From the NCBI RefSeq assembly GCF_003095375.1, contig NZ_QEHR01000005.1, forward strand, positions 248,001 to 312,000: a DNA stretch of 64,000 bases, given 5' to 3'. The first letter of the stretch is position 1, and each line of letters starts with the position of its first letter. Of the stretch, positions 50,100 to 59,091 are shown piece by piece. A program made the translations under genes and the position numbers. A model generated the notes under the pieces. The model made no database searches and was not told the origin of the DNA. It saw nothing but the letters and a program-made list of their open reading frames with translations. The DNA is from Marixanthomonas spongiae (GTDB lineage Bacteria > Bacteroidota > Bacteroidia > Flavobacteriales > Flavobacteriaceae).

Positions 50100-52703
50100 G
50101 GACAACTGTGGTGCTTTGTTTGTTTCCACACGTTTAGAAGCAATAATACTTTCAATTTCCTCGAATTGCTCGGTGAGCAAAGGATGCTTCAATATGGCCC
50201 TTACGTAGTTGATGCTGCTCTTGCTTAAATGACGGGAAAGCGTGGGTTCATAATATTCCCAAGGTTCAAAAAAAGATTTGTCCTGTTTTTCGGTAAGGGA
50301 AAGTATGCGGTTGTTTTCTTCGGAAAGAAAAGTGTTAAGTTCTTTTTCAATATTTGCTGAAAGGATATAGCCTTTCAAATGGCTTTCAACGTCGGAATAG
50401 GTTACTTTATGCGGCATCATGATCTTGAAATAACGAATGGAGCCTTCGCTGGTTTTTTCGAGGTTGGTAATGTAATCGCTTAAATAGCCGGGGATTTTAT
50501 CGAGATTGAGTCCGGTTTCCAAATCGGCGATAATGTTGTCCGTTTCATTTTCATTCACGGGAATATGATCGATGTGATACTGTTTTTTGAATTTCTGTAT
50601 TAAATGATCGGTGTACAGGCCTTTACTGTTAATGATTTCAATGTAGGCAATTTGTTTGTCGCCCAGCACTTTTTTGTCGCGCATTAAATAATTGTGCACA
50701 TCGAGGCAGCCCAACAGGCCGCTGTTGTCTATGGCCCCGGCATCGATAAAATAGCCATAGCCGGGTATTTTTGCCGCTGGACTGAACACCGGGAACCTAT
50801 TGGTGGTCGATACTGCTTGATAATAGGGGATGGTTTGGTTATTTGTTAAATCGGCCAAGTTTACGGCGAATGGAAATACTTTTTCAAAATCATCTTGTTT
50901 TACAGACCAAAGGATGCCGCGGCTGCCCTGCGTTCCTGCAGTATTCATGATCAATGATGGAAAATAGCCGTTTTTGTTGAAGGCTTCTTTCCAGTAATCC
51001 CGAAATGAAATTTTGGAAAGTTTGTCGCTTGCTGTGTTCTCAATTTCATTTTGATAGTTCCGCATGGCGTAGTAAGGCCGGTCACGAAGGCCGTAGCGTT
51101 GACTGAATGGCCATATTTTACGGTACGAATCGAGCCCGAAGGTTAAGGAAAGATCGAGCGAGGTGTAATTTTGGGCGGCCAAATGATCTATTTTTTTCTG
51201 AATTTTAGTGAAATCAGTGCCGTTTTCTTTATAAAGCCCCGTGTATAATGCCAGTCCTAGCGAACCTCCAGATGCGCCGGAAAGTGCAATGGTTTGATCC
51301 AACAACCTGCCCTGGGTGTTTTTTTGTAAAGTGTTTACTACGTTGAGGGTCCAAACATTGGCTTTAAGTCCACCGCCATGCGAAGCAATGAAAAACAGCG
51401 TATTGTCGTCTTTGGCCCGCAAGCTGTCAATGAAAGCTGTTTCGGTAATTTCAGATTTAGAGTTTTTAACCAGGTCCAGTTGGTGGGTTTTAACTTCCAC
51501 TGGTGCAAAAAAAGTAATGACAAAAAGCCCTACAATGACTCCCAAGGCAATGAAAATCGTTTTGTATAACTGGGTTCCGAACAGGTTGAGTTTTTTGGTC
51601 ACAAAAAAATATTTGCCCAGACTCGCCAAAACAAAATAATAAAAATAAAAAAACGACAACAGGATAGGGATGCCGTTGAGCAACGGCCAACCCTCGATAC
51701 TCCCCACTGTGGAAACCACAATTATGACCAAGGCGACTAAAAAGTTAAGGTTGTACAAAAGCAGGTAATTTTCTGAACGTTCCAGGAAAAGCAATCTTCC
51801 AACGATAAATTTAAAAGGGCTTAATACTTTAGAAGTACCCATTGCGGTGTAAATAGGTGTCAACTTGGTGCGCAACAGCCTAAAAAACACATAATTGAAT
51901 ATAAGCGCATAACTGGTGAGCAATAACAGGACAAAGCCTCCAGGGCTAAAGTTGCCCACTGTTATGGTCAAGACGAGCAACAATAGGCAGACAAAGGCCA
52001 AACTAACGTACCAAACACCTAATTTTATATAGAGTTTGTTTTCTTTGTCAAGACGCTCTTGGTGTGTGCCTGCGGAACTATCGGCGGTCTTGGCACTCGG
52101 CGACTGTTTGAGGGCGGTGAACTTCTCCTTGTAAACAATATATACCACCAACGGAACAAGCAACAGCGGGTACACGATGATCTTTACCGTTGCAAAGGGA
52201 AAGGAGTCGAAAAGAAAATTTGGCGCAAAACTGCTTATTATAAAGTGCACCCAGACACAATGGATCAATATCCCGATAGAGTACCGTAGGTAGTTGGCCC
52301 AATTGTCGGGTTTGTAATTGGACTCTGGGTTGGTGGTAAACACAAAGATGGGGAATTTTTTAAAAGGCCAAAACGGGATGGGATGGGTCTTGTGCCAATT
52401 GGTGTAATCTTCAGAATTATTGAGGTCGGCCGCATAATACGTGTAAATGGGATAATGCGACAACACAAGGGCCAAGGCATTGATAATGAAGAAACAAAGC
52501 AACAACGAAAACTTGCTGGTTTCCATCATATCGACCAGCATGGTAAATGCTTGGTCCATTTGCGTGAGCAGCAATAAAATGATCACGATGACCACCAAGC
52601 TTAAAAACGACGATTTAAAAAAGTTTTTGAACGATCGCAGAAAATGGTTCACGCCGTTTACAAAACGGACAAATAAGGACGCTTTTTTTTGTTTAGCATT
52701 CAT
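50094..52703 (-). CDS. Membrane-embedded patatin-like phospholipase
   Basis: An 869-aa protein. About eight membrane helices fill the first 420 residues. The patatin domain follows, with the oxyanion loop SHGGGLKANVW (about residue 435), the nucleophile serine in GASGGSLG (about 475) and the aspartate in DAGAIDNSG (about 655), which forms the Ser-Asp dyad. It would cut acyl chains from membrane lipids on one face of the inner membrane. It is the last gene of a minus-strand group with two unknown proteins 43 bp and further upstream. Membrane-fused patatins of this length are uncommon in my knowledge; the physiological substrate is unknown. Confidence 0.82.
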   Translation of the reverse strand: MNAKQKKASLFVRFVNGVNHFLRSFKNFFKSSFLSLVVIVIILLLLTQMDQAFTMLVDMMETSKFSLLLCFFIINALALVLSHYPIYTYYAADLNNSEDYTNWHKTHPIPFWPFKKFPIFVFTTNPESNYKPDNWANYLRYSIGILIHCVWVHFIISSFAPNFLFDSFPFATVKIIVYPLLLVPLVVYIVYKEKFTALKQSPSAKTADSSAGTHQERLDKENKLYIKLGVWYVSLAFVCLLLLVLTITVGNFSPGGFVLLLLTSYALIFNYVFFRLLRTKLTPIYTAMGTSKVLSPFKFIVGRLLFLERSENYLLLYNLNFLVALVIIVVSTVGSIEGWPLLNGIPILLSFFYFYYFVLASLGKYFFVTKKLNLFGTQLYKTIFIALGVIVGLFVITFFAPVEVKTHQLDLVKNSKSEITETAFIDSLRAKDDNTLFFIASHGGGLKANVWTLNVVNTLQKNTQGRLLDQTIALSGASGGSLGLALYTGLYKENGTDFTKIQKKIDHLAAQNYTSLDLSLTFGLDSYRKIWPFSQRYGLRDRPYYAMRNYQNEIENTASDKLSKISFRDYWKEAFNKNGYFPSLIMNTAGTQGSRGILWSVKQDDFEKVFPFAVNLADLTNNQTIPYYQAVSTTNRFPVFSPAAKIPGYGYFIDAGAIDNSGLLGCLDVHNYLMRDKKVLGDKQIAYIEIINSKGLYTDHLIQKFKKQYHIDHIPVNENETDNIIADLETGLNLDKIPGYLSDYITNLEKTSEGSIRYFKIMMPHKVTYSDVESHLKGYILSANIEKELNTFLSEENNRILSLTEKQDKSFFEPWEYYEPTLSRHLSKSSINYVRAILKHPLLTEQFEEIESIIASKRVETNKAPQLSL

Positions 52704-52746
52704 ACCATAACGATAAGACGGTATTAAAGATACAGATTAATTGCCG

Positions 52747-53289
52747 TTATACCTTTACTAACTTTTTTTTGCCATTGGTGTTTGATGGAGTGGGTGCAGT
52801 GAAAAATTCTTTTTTCCCGGCTTTTATGTTGTAAAGGGTAACACCAAAATTAAGCATTTCAAAGACTGTTTTTTTAGGGTGTTGGTTTGAAATTTCAGCA
52901 ATCAATTTATGGAACCCCAACTGGAAATCTGCTTCATTTTTATGGCAAAAAAACAGCATCCAAAAAAATATTTTGTATTTTGATTCCCGTAGCGGTGCAG
53001 GGGTTTTCAAAATATGTATTTTATTCGTTTTAGACACGTCTAAAAATTGAATTAAAAATTGTATAATAAACTTATTATCAGTTTCTTTAATTAAGTTAAC
53101 TAAAGTTTTTATTTCATTTGTAATTAAAAAAGTGTTTTTGCTGTATTCCGCTCGTTCTATAATGGATTCAATGGTATTTTTCCCTGAAATCGATGCGTTT
53201 TCAAATACATAGGTAGGTATGTTCACGTTCAATAAACGTGCAAATTCTTGTTCTTTTTTTCTGGTGGCAGTATTGTTTTTTGCGATCAT
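52747..53289 (-). CDS. Unknown protein, AT-rich gene
   Basis: A 180-aa helical protein without signal peptide or membrane helix. I recognise no domain. It starts MIAKNNTATRKKEQEFARLLNV and ends in a lysine-rich tail (NTNGKKKLVKV). Base composition is clearly more AT-rich than its neighbours, a possible sign of transfer. It lies 43 bp before the patatin gene and 36 bp after another unknown gene, so all three are probably one transcript. Confidence 0.6.
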   Translation of the reverse strand: MIAKNNTATRKKEQEFARLLNVNIPTYVFENASISGKNTIESIIERAEYSKNTFLITNEIKTLVNLIKETDNKFIIQFLIQFLDVSKTNKIHILKTPAPLRESKYKIFFWMLFFCHKNEADFQLGFHKLIAEISNQHPKKTVFEMLNFGVTLYNIKAGKKEFFTAPTPSNTNGKKKLVKV

Positions 53290-53325
53290 CTTTTCTTCTT
53301 TTAGTTGTGTTTTCCTGTGAGGGTT

Positions 53326-54195
53326 TTAGTTGATGAAAATTTCGGAAATCGTTTTGGTGACATTGCCAAATTCATCTTTTTCAAAAATCAATCTGTTGGG
53401 CGAAGCCGGAGGCTGTTTTTTGCTGTTAAACTCATATGCGACCATCCCGTTTTTTACCAGCGGCAATTTTTTGGGCTCGGTAGAATGCAACAAATCGTTG
53501 TTCAGGGCATTTTTATAGTGCCATATGGTTTTGCGGTTCGCCATCTGTATTTTAAACGTTTTTGGTTCTATTTTCGGTACAGCTTCGTTATTTAGCATAT
53601 TTCGGTTGTTTCCATCATAGGTTCTGGTCTGGTCACCGGGCATGTTTAAACAAACCACACCGAACAGGCTCTCCTTTTCGGTCTCTGAAAATTGGTTGCC
53701 GATGCCCTGCCAAGTGGTCTCGGTTATCCTGTAACTGGACAAAGGGGTCTTGGTATGCTCCAAATTGATATAATGGAAGCCTTTTCCTTCAGAAGCTGGT
53801 TTTTTGTTCGAAAAATAAAAAGGTACCCTTGGGATAGCGTTGACCATGGAGTAATTTTCAAACAGGAAATCATTTATGTACAGCAAAAAGTTGAGGTCGG
53901 TATGTGTAGGCACGGGGACTTTAGGGCTGTCACCCTGCGCTTTTTCGCACTCTTTGATCTGTGTGAGCACGGTAAAGCCGGTTTTCGTGGGCTTGTACAT
54001 CATTTTATGGCAGTTCATGGTGTGGTAGGTTTCTTCGGTAGGGACAATGTCTATAAACTCTCGGGCATCGTAGGCCGTTAACTGTTTGCTTTTTAGTTTT
54101 TCTGAAATATCAAAAGGCACCCATCCGTCGTTCAAAAAATATTCGTGATAAATGTTTAGGTGAAAAAGCGGCTTGTAGGTTATTGAAAAATCCAT
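53326..54195 (-). CDS. Unknown protein at the head of the patatin group
   Basis: A 289-aa soluble protein, no signal peptide. It begins MDFSITYKPLFHLNIYHEYFLNDG, a beta-strand-rich opening, and continues with mixed strands (TDLNFLLYINDFLFENYSMV; WHYKNALNNDLLHSTEPKK). I do not recognise a family with confidence; I recall similar openings in uncharacterised Bacteroidota proteins. It is first in a three-gene minus-strand unit and its start is 230 bp from the divergent signalling operon, with which it may share regulation. Confidence 0.65.
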   Translation of the reverse strand: MDFSITYKPLFHLNIYHEYFLNDGWVPFDISEKLKSKQLTAYDAREFIDIVPTEETYHTMNCHKMMYKPTKTGFTVLTQIKECEKAQGDSPKVPVPTHTDLNFLLYINDFLFENYSMVNAIPRVPFYFSNKKPASEGKGFHYINLEHTKTPLSSYRITETTWQGIGNQFSETEKESLFGVVCLNMPGDQTRTYDGNNRNMLNNEAVPKIEPKTFKIQMANRKTIWHYKNALNNDLLHSTEPKKLPLVKNGMVAYEFNSKKQPPASPNRLIFEKDEFGNVTKTISEIFIN

Positions 54196-54271
54196 AATAC
54201 ACTCTGTTTTACCACAAAATTAAAACGTACCATGTGATCAAATGGCAGGTAAATAGCCTAAATAACACAAG

Positions 54272-54351
54272 GTTTTTCTTCACGGAAAAACAGGAAAAGA
54301 CCCTTTGAAAGCACAGGAAAAAACCCTGTCCTGCAATAGGATTTTTCCTAT
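54272..54351 (+). promoter_or_regulatory. Cluster of direct and inverted repeats between divergent operons
   Basis: In the 229-bp gap: hairpin GTTTTTC/GAAAAAC (54272-54291); direct repeat ACAGGAAAA(G/A)ACCC at 54290-54303 and 54313-54326, offset by 23 bp (about two helical turns); and the perfect palindrome ATAGGA-TTTT-TCCTAT at 54336-54351. They precede the two-component operon and probably contain regulator-binding sites. The nature of the binding protein is inferred. Confidence 0.5.
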
Positions 54352-54425
54352 TTAATGTACGTAAGCCTATAACAAACAAGATAATTTTATAAATTGCCAT
54401 ACTAACTAACCAAAAAAATACTTAA

Positions 54426-54782
54426 ATGACCAAACCAGCAAAATGCATAAGTGTTGACGAAGCAAGGCAGTTACAGGACAATTGGGTAAACACCCGGGCT
54501 GTAGAAATAGAGCGCGCTCAAGGAAGCGTAGATACACGCGAGTTTTTTTATACAGTCGATGAGCTACAGGAGTACTTGGATTACGTAAAGGACCTTTCAA
54601 AAAAACAAAAGATAGACAGTCCCGGGATACGCATCTATTTTGCCGCCCACGACAGTAGCTTGGACGACAAAGCAACGGTTTTTCTGGCTCCAACAATGGG
54701 CGATACGGTGCACTCCAACAACAATTATGACATAGAAGCATTGAACTCCTCTTCAGGAGGCTGGCCACCAAAGAATTATTAA
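54426..54782 (+). CDS. Small protein of unknown function, first gene of a signalling operon
   Basis: A 118-aa acidic, soluble protein. The N-terminus is helical (ISVDEARQLQDNWVNTRAVEIERAQG), the middle has an alternating strand-helix pattern (FFYTVDELQEYLDYVKDL; GIRIYFAAHDSS; ATVFLAPTM), and the tail is a flexible SSSGGWPPKNY. I do not recognise a named family. It is followed 15 bp later by a seven-span membrane protein, then a histidine kinase and a response regulator, all on one strand. A ligand-binding or accessory signalling role is inference. Confidence 0.65.
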   Translation: MTKPAKCISVDEARQLQDNWVNTRAVEIERAQGSVDTREFFYTVDELQEYLDYVKDLSKKQKIDSPGIRIYFAAHDSSLDDKATVFLAPTMGDTVHSNNNYDIEALNSSSGGWPPKNY

Positions 54783-54797
54783 AACTATTTTTTTGTT

Positions 54798-55505
54798 TTG
54801 AAAGAATATATAATCCAAATGTTGCCCATGATTCTGGTCGAGGTTTTGGCTGCAATTGCAGGGCTGGTTTTAATCAGTAATACAAAAACAGTCAAGGCAA
54901 CAAAATACTTTGTGTATTTTCTGTGTTTTACGGTCTTGGTCGAAATTACAGGCAATTACGCACCTGTGGCCTATTATTCTGGTTATACGCTATTCTCTTT
55001 TGTAGAAAACACAGTTTATGAAAATAATTATTGGCTGTTCAATGGCTATCTAATAATAAGCTATGCCCTTTACATCAGTTATTTTAAATGGCATTTGGAC
55101 AGTGTGCCATTACGACGGTTTTTAAATGTGATATTGATATCCTTCACTGGTGCCGCTATCTTAAATTTAATTTTTTCAGATGTTTATTTCGTTGCGTTTT
55201 CAGCCTTCACCAACGTAGTGGGCACCGTACTGGTGTTACTATCGATAAGCCTGTATTATTATGAGCTGTTGAACAGTGATTCCATTTTAAAATTTGATAG
55301 ATCACTGCCTTTCTATATTTCTTTAGGCGCCATTTTAATGCATTTGGTATTGACTCCAATATTTTTGTACAGCCGTTATTTCGATTCAGAAAGTCCTGAA
55401 TTTGTAGAATTGTACAAAACAATACTTTTATTTACAATCCTATTGGTATATTTACTCTACACAATTGGATTTGTTATATGTCTAAGGAAGAAAGATTCCT
55501 CATAA
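54798..55505 (+). CDS. Polytopic membrane protein, probable sensor component
   Basis: A 235-aa protein with about seven membrane helices (roughly residues 7-27, 38-58, 75-95, 108-128, 134-156, 170-190 and 205-227) and short loops. The start is a TTG at 54798; Met8 (54819) is the alternative. Its 3' end overlaps the histidine kinase gene by 28 bp, so translation is tightly coupled. The layout suggests a split version of a 7TM-type receptor kinase, where the membrane sensor and the kinase are separate chains. No family name is known to me. Confidence 0.7.
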   Translation: MKEYIIQMLPMILVEVLAAIAGLVLISNTKTVKATKYFVYFLCFTVLVEITGNYAPVAYYSGYTLFSFVENTVYENNYWLFNGYLIISYALYISYFKWHLDSVPLRRFLNVILISFTGAAILNLIFSDVYFVAFSAFTNVVGTVLVLLSISLYYYELLNSDSILKFDRSLPFYISLGAILMHLVLTPIFLYSRYFDSESPEFVELYKTILLFTILLVYLLYTIGFVICLRKKDSS

Positions 55506-56269
55506 TTTACTTTACCTTAATATTAATACTTGCGATGGTGGTATTGGTAGCTTTTTTTATTGCCTTTCATCGCCGCAAAAATAAATTGTTGCTACGGCAA
55601 GCCGAACAAAAACGGCAGTTTGAGAATGAACTGTCCAACGCGCAGATAGAAATTCAAGAACAAACCTTGAAAAACATCGCTTGGGAACTCCACGATAACA
55701 TTGGGCAATTGCTTTCTGTTGCCAATATTCAAATGAATATGCTGCTGCCAACACTTCCTGAAGAATCCCGCGACCAATTATTGGAAACCAAATCTGTTGT
55801 GCAAGAAACCGTTACCGAAGTGCGGAACCTTTCAAAAACCCTCAATAACGATGTGGTCTATAAAAATGGGTTGATAAACTCATTAAAAGTAGAATTGGAA
55901 CGCTTTAACCGGCTCGATTTTTTAAATGCAACACTAAAAATAAGCGGGGAGGTAAAAGAAATGGACCGCACCAATGAGATTATCATTTTCAGGATTCTTC
56001 AAGAGTTTTCCACCAATGTGTTGAAACACGCCCACGCAACCGAACTATTCGTACATTTAAATTACACCGAAACCACACTTCAAATTGAAGCAAAGGACAA
56101 CGGTGTTGGTTTTGATATGGCACAGCAAAAAGGCAATTCAGGTATGGAGACCATGAAAAGCCGGGCCAGATTGTTGAATGCAGCGTTTACAATTGATTCT
56201 GAAAAAGAAAAAGGAACCATATTACATTTAATTTACCCTTATAAAAATGAACAAAACAGCCCCTCATAA
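55478..56269 (+). CDS. Sensor histidine kinase (HisKA_3/NarX type)
   Basis: A 263-aa kinase with one N-terminal membrane helix (about residues 9-31), a short coiled coil (to about 65), the phosphoacceptor His72 in WELHDNIGQLLS, and an HATPase_c domain with N-box EFSTNVLKHAHA (about 183) and G-box DNGVGFDM. It lacks any periplasmic sensing domain, so the signal must come from a partner, most likely the membrane protein encoded just upstream. It overlaps the response regulator gene by 23 bp. Confidence 0.9.
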   Translation: MSKEERFLIIYFTLILILAMVVLVAFFIAFHRRKNKLLLRQAEQKRQFENELSNAQIEIQEQTLKNIAWELHDNIGQLLSVANIQMNMLLPTLPEESRDQLLETKSVVQETVTEVRNLSKTLNNDVVYKNGLINSLKVELERFNRLDFLNATLKISGEVKEMDRTNEIIIFRILQEFSTNVLKHAHATELFVHLNYTETTLQIEAKDNGVGFDMAQQKGNSGMETMKSRARLLNAAFTIDSEKEKGTILHLIYPYKNEQNSPS

Positions 56270-56897
56270 CATTGTAATAGTAGATGACCACGCCTTATTC
56301 GCCAGTTCGCTGGAAAAACTCGTGAACTCTTTTAATGGGTTCAATGTGCTCTACCACGCCCGAAACGGAAAAGACCTGCAATTGAAACTGAAACAGATAC
56401 CGGATAAGCCCGAATTGATACTCTTGGACCTCAACATGCCAGTAATGGACGGTTTTGAAACCATGGAATGGCTGCGTGAAAATCAAGAGGAAATCAAGGT
56501 GTTGGCATTGACCATGGAAGATGATGAAGAAAAAATAATAAAAATGTTGAGCAGCGGGGCAAAAGGCTATTTGCTGAAAGACATCCATCCCGAAAAACTC
56601 AATGAAGCGTTGGTGCAGACACTGGAAAAAGGCTTCTACCATTCTGAAAAAGTGGCCGAGTCGCTGTTGCATTCCCTAAACTCCAACCCCAGTGAAAAAC
56701 CGGAATTCAAGGAGCGGGAAATCGATTTTATGAAATTGGCCTGTACCGAAATGACTTATAAGGAAATAGCCGATAAAATGAACCTGAGCCCAAAGACGAT
56801 CGATGGCTACCGCCAAGAATTGTTCAACAAACTGGATGTGAAAAACAGGGTGGGCTTAGTGATTTATGCTTTAAAAAACGATATCACGAAAATCTAA
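56247..56897 (+). CDS. Response regulator, NarL/LuxR type
   Basis: A 216-aa regulator. The receiver has acidic pair D13-D14, phosphoacceptor D61 in ILLDLNMP, and K in GYLLKD. The C-terminal LuxR-type HTH (about residues 150-205) reads EREIDFMKLACTEMTYKEIADKMNLSPKTIDGYRQELF. It should be phosphorylated by the kinase upstream. Proteins of this class bind paired inverted sites, which fits the repeats at 54272-54351, possibly for autoregulation. It overlaps the converging pseudouridine synthase gene by 4 bp. Confidence 0.92.
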   Translation: MNKTAPHNIVIVDDHALFASSLEKLVNSFNGFNVLYHARNGKDLQLKLKQIPDKPELILLDLNMPVMDGFETMEWLRENQEEIKVLALTMEDDEEKIIKMLSSGAKGYLLKDIHPEKLNEALVQTLEKGFYHSEKVAESLLHSLNSNPSEKPEFKEREIDFMKLACTEMTYKEIADKMNLSPKTIDGYRQELFNKLDVKNRVGLVIYALKNDITKI

Positions 56898-57595
56898 TCA
56901 CAGGCATTCCACAAAGGATCTTGCGGTAGTGGAGCGATAATGGTAAGCTTTTCCTTCCTCACGGGATGGACAAACGTCAATTCCCTTGCGTGCAAGTGGA
57001 TGCTGGCGTCTTTGTTGCTTCGGTCAAACCCGTATTTTAAATCTCCTTTTATCGGGCAGCCTATCGCTGAAAGCTGCGATCGTATTTGATGGTGTCTTCC
57101 GGTTTCCAGATTGATTTCCAATAAAAAATAGTTGTCCAGCTCTTTTATAACTTGATAATGAAGAATCCCTTTTTTGCTGCTCGGCACTTCCTTAACATGC
57201 GAATACGATTTGTTTTGCTTAGGGTTCCGTTTTAAATAATGAATTAACGTGCCGGAATCCGTGGAGGGCTTGTTTTTAACCAAGGCCCAATACGTTTTTT
57301 CGGTTTCCCGTTCAGCAAACAGCTTGTTTAAACGCGATAATGCTTTTGATGTCCTTGCAAAAACCACCACGCCGCTGGTGGGACGGTCTAACCTATGTAC
57401 CACGCCCAGATAAACGGCACCTGGTTTGTTGTATTTTTCGGCAATGTATTCCTTGGCAACCTCAGAAAGGGGTTTGTCGCCGGTTTTGTCGCCTTGAACG
57501 ATATCGCCTGCCCGTTTGTTTACGATAAGCAAGTGGTTGTCTTCAAATAAAACTTTTAAATTGTTTTTTGTAGATATGGTTTTCTTTGAACTCAT
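56894..57595 (-). CDS. RluA-family pseudouridine synthase
   Basis: A 233-aa enzyme with the catalytic aspartate in VVHRLDRPTSGVVVFART (about residues 64-81) and the later KGILHYQVI and LETGRHHQIRSQL stretches. No S4 domain is present, so it resembles TruC/YqcB or short RluA types. It would isomerise uridine in rRNA or tRNA; the exact site cannot be told. Confidence 0.9.
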   Translation of the reverse strand: MSSKKTISTKNNLKVLFEDNHLLIVNKRAGDIVQGDKTGDKPLSEVAKEYIAEKYNKPGAVYLGVVHRLDRPTSGVVVFARTSKALSRLNKLFAERETEKTYWALVKNKPSTDSGTLIHYLKRNPKQNKSYSHVKEVPSSKKGILHYQVIKELDNYFLLEINLETGRHHQIRSQLSAIGCPIKGDLKYGFDRSNKDASIHLHARELTFVHPVRKEKLTIIAPLPQDPLWNACD

Positions 57596-57704
57596 ATTAG
57601 ATGTGAGAAATTAGATTTTTAGCTGTGGGCTTGTAGCTTTGAGACGTGAGCGGTCAAATTAAGCACAGATACGGAATGCACTATATGGATTTTTTTCTTT
57701 TTAA

Positions 57705-57720
57705 GCACCAGCACCCAGCA
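57705..57720. repeat. Copy of the ATGCTGG-type intergenic repeat
   Basis: GCACCAGCACCCAGCA, the inverse form of the short ATGCTGGGTGCT-like stretch also seen at 6556, 7009, 34402 and 47602. It lies 3' of panB in a gap with no other feature. Confidence 0.4.
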
Positions 57721-57726
57721 CTCTTT

Positions 57727-58545
57727 CTAATACTGCTCTTTATCACTAGGAAAATCACCACTTTTCACATCGTCGATGTATTTTTTGAAAGCACCGGTCA
57801 TTTCGGCATATAAATCTAAATACCTGCGTAAAAACCGTGGGTTGAACTCATGCGTCATGCCAACCATATCGTGGGTGACCAAAACTTGGCCGTCCACACC
57901 ATTACCGGCACCAATGCCTATAATGGGGATGGTTAATTCTTTGGCTACCTCGGCGGCGAGTTTTGCAGGCACTTTTTCCAAAACAATGGCAAAACAACCT
58001 ATTTTTTCCAGTAATTTGGCGTCTGCTTTTAGTTTTTCGGCTTCGGCATCTTCCTTGGCGCGAACGGTGTAGGTGCCAAATTTATAGATGGATTGCGGGG
58101 TTAACCCCAAATGGCCCATGACGGGAATACCGGCGTTTAAAATGCGTTTAACCGATTCTTTTATCTCTTTCCCGCCTTCCAGTTTTACGGCATGGCCACC
58201 GCTCTCCTTCATAATGCGAATGGCAGAGCGCAAAGCCTCCTTGGGGTCGCTTTGGTAACTCCCAAAAGGAATGTCCACCACAACCAAGCTACGCTCAATG
58301 GCACGCACCACCGAACTGGCGTGGTAGATCATTTGGTCTAAAGTAATGGGCAAGGTAGTTTCGTGTCCAGCCATAACATTGGAGGCTGAGTCGCCTACCA
58401 AAATAACATCTACTCCAGAACCATCCACGATTTTCGCCATAGTAAAATCGTAGGCGGTAAGCATGGATATTTTTTCCCCTTTTTTCTTCATATCCACCAA
58501 GGTTTTGGTGGTTATGCGTTTGTACTCCTTTTTTGCGATTGACAT
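57727..58545 (-). CDS. panB: 3-methyl-2-oxobutanoate hydroxymethyltransferase
   Basis: A 272-aa enzyme with the PanB signature: [36 protein letters not shown] (metal-binding Asp), [13 protein letters not shown], and [21 protein letters not shown]. It transfers a hydroxymethyl group from methylene-THF to ketoisovalerate, the first step of pantothenate synthesis, in the cytosol. panC is not nearby. Full length. Confidence 0.96.
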   Translation of the reverse strand: MSIAKKEYKRITTKTLVDMKKKGEKISMLTAYDFTMAKIVDGSGVDVILVGDSASNVMAGHETTLPITLDQMIYHASSVVRAIERSLVVVDIPFGSYQSDPKEALRSAIRIMKESGGHAVKLEGGKEIKESVKRILNAGIPVMGHLGLTPQSIYKFGTYTVRAKEDAEAEKLKADAKLLEKIGCFAIVLEKVPAKLAAEVAKELTIPIIGIGAGNGVDGQVLVTHDMVGMTHEFNPRFLRRYLDLYAEMTGAFKKYIDDVKSGDFPSDKEQY

Positions 58546-58585
58546 ATTTTTTCTTGTTCTAACAATTATTAAGCTATAAAAGTAC

Positions 58586-58593
58586 TAATTTTG
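58586..58593 (+). promoter_or_regulatory. -7 box of the NTF2-like gene
   Basis: TAATTTTG (TAnnTTTG) 26 bp upstream of the start codon. Confidence 0.5.
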
Positions 58594-58618
58594 AAAAGAA
58601 CCAAATAAATATCTTATT

Positions 58619-59080
58619 ATGAAAACCATACTCTGCATCGTGTTCTTGTGCACTGCGTCAATATCTTTTTCACAACCCGATCTTTCAGAAAGCAATGCTA
58701 AAATAATTATAGGTGAATTTTTCAGGGGGTTCCATGAGCGCGATACCGTAAGGATGAAACGCGTTATTGCGCCTCATATGCAAATGCGCACCTTTTACTT
58801 ATCTAAAGACGGCGAAAACAAAGTGCGCTATTTGCGTATCGAAGATCTATTGAAAGCCGTGGCTTTACGGCCAGAAGACCAAAAATGGGACGAACGTTTA
58901 TTGGATTACAAGGTGCAAAGCGATGGCAACTTGGCGCACGTGTGGACTCCTTATGAATTCTATTTGAATGACGAATTTAGTCATTGCGGGGCAAATTCTT
59001 TTACCCTCACCTATACCGATGAAGGTTGGAAAATCCTCTTGTTGCTGGATTCACGTCGCATTGGCAGTTGCGATCAATAA
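58619..59080 (+). CDS. Exported NTF2/SnoaL-like protein
   Basis: A 153-aa protein with a signal peptide (about residues 1-19, ending SFSQ) and an NTF2-like cone: FFRGFHERDTVRMKRVIAPHMQMRT, a central strand, and AHVWTPYEFYLNDEFSHCGANSFTLTYTDEGWKILLL. Such domains bind small ligands or act as simple enzymes; no catalytic residues are evident here. Periplasmic, role unknown. Confidence 0.8.
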   Translation: MKTILCIVFLCTASISFSQPDLSESNAKIIIGEFFRGFHERDTVRMKRVIAPHMQMRTFYLSKDGENKVRYLRIEDLLKAVALRPEDQKWDERLLDYKVQSDGNLAHVWTPYEFYLNDEFSHCGANSFTLTYTDEGWKILLLLDSRRIGSCDQ

Positions 59081-59091
59081 GCACCCTTAAT

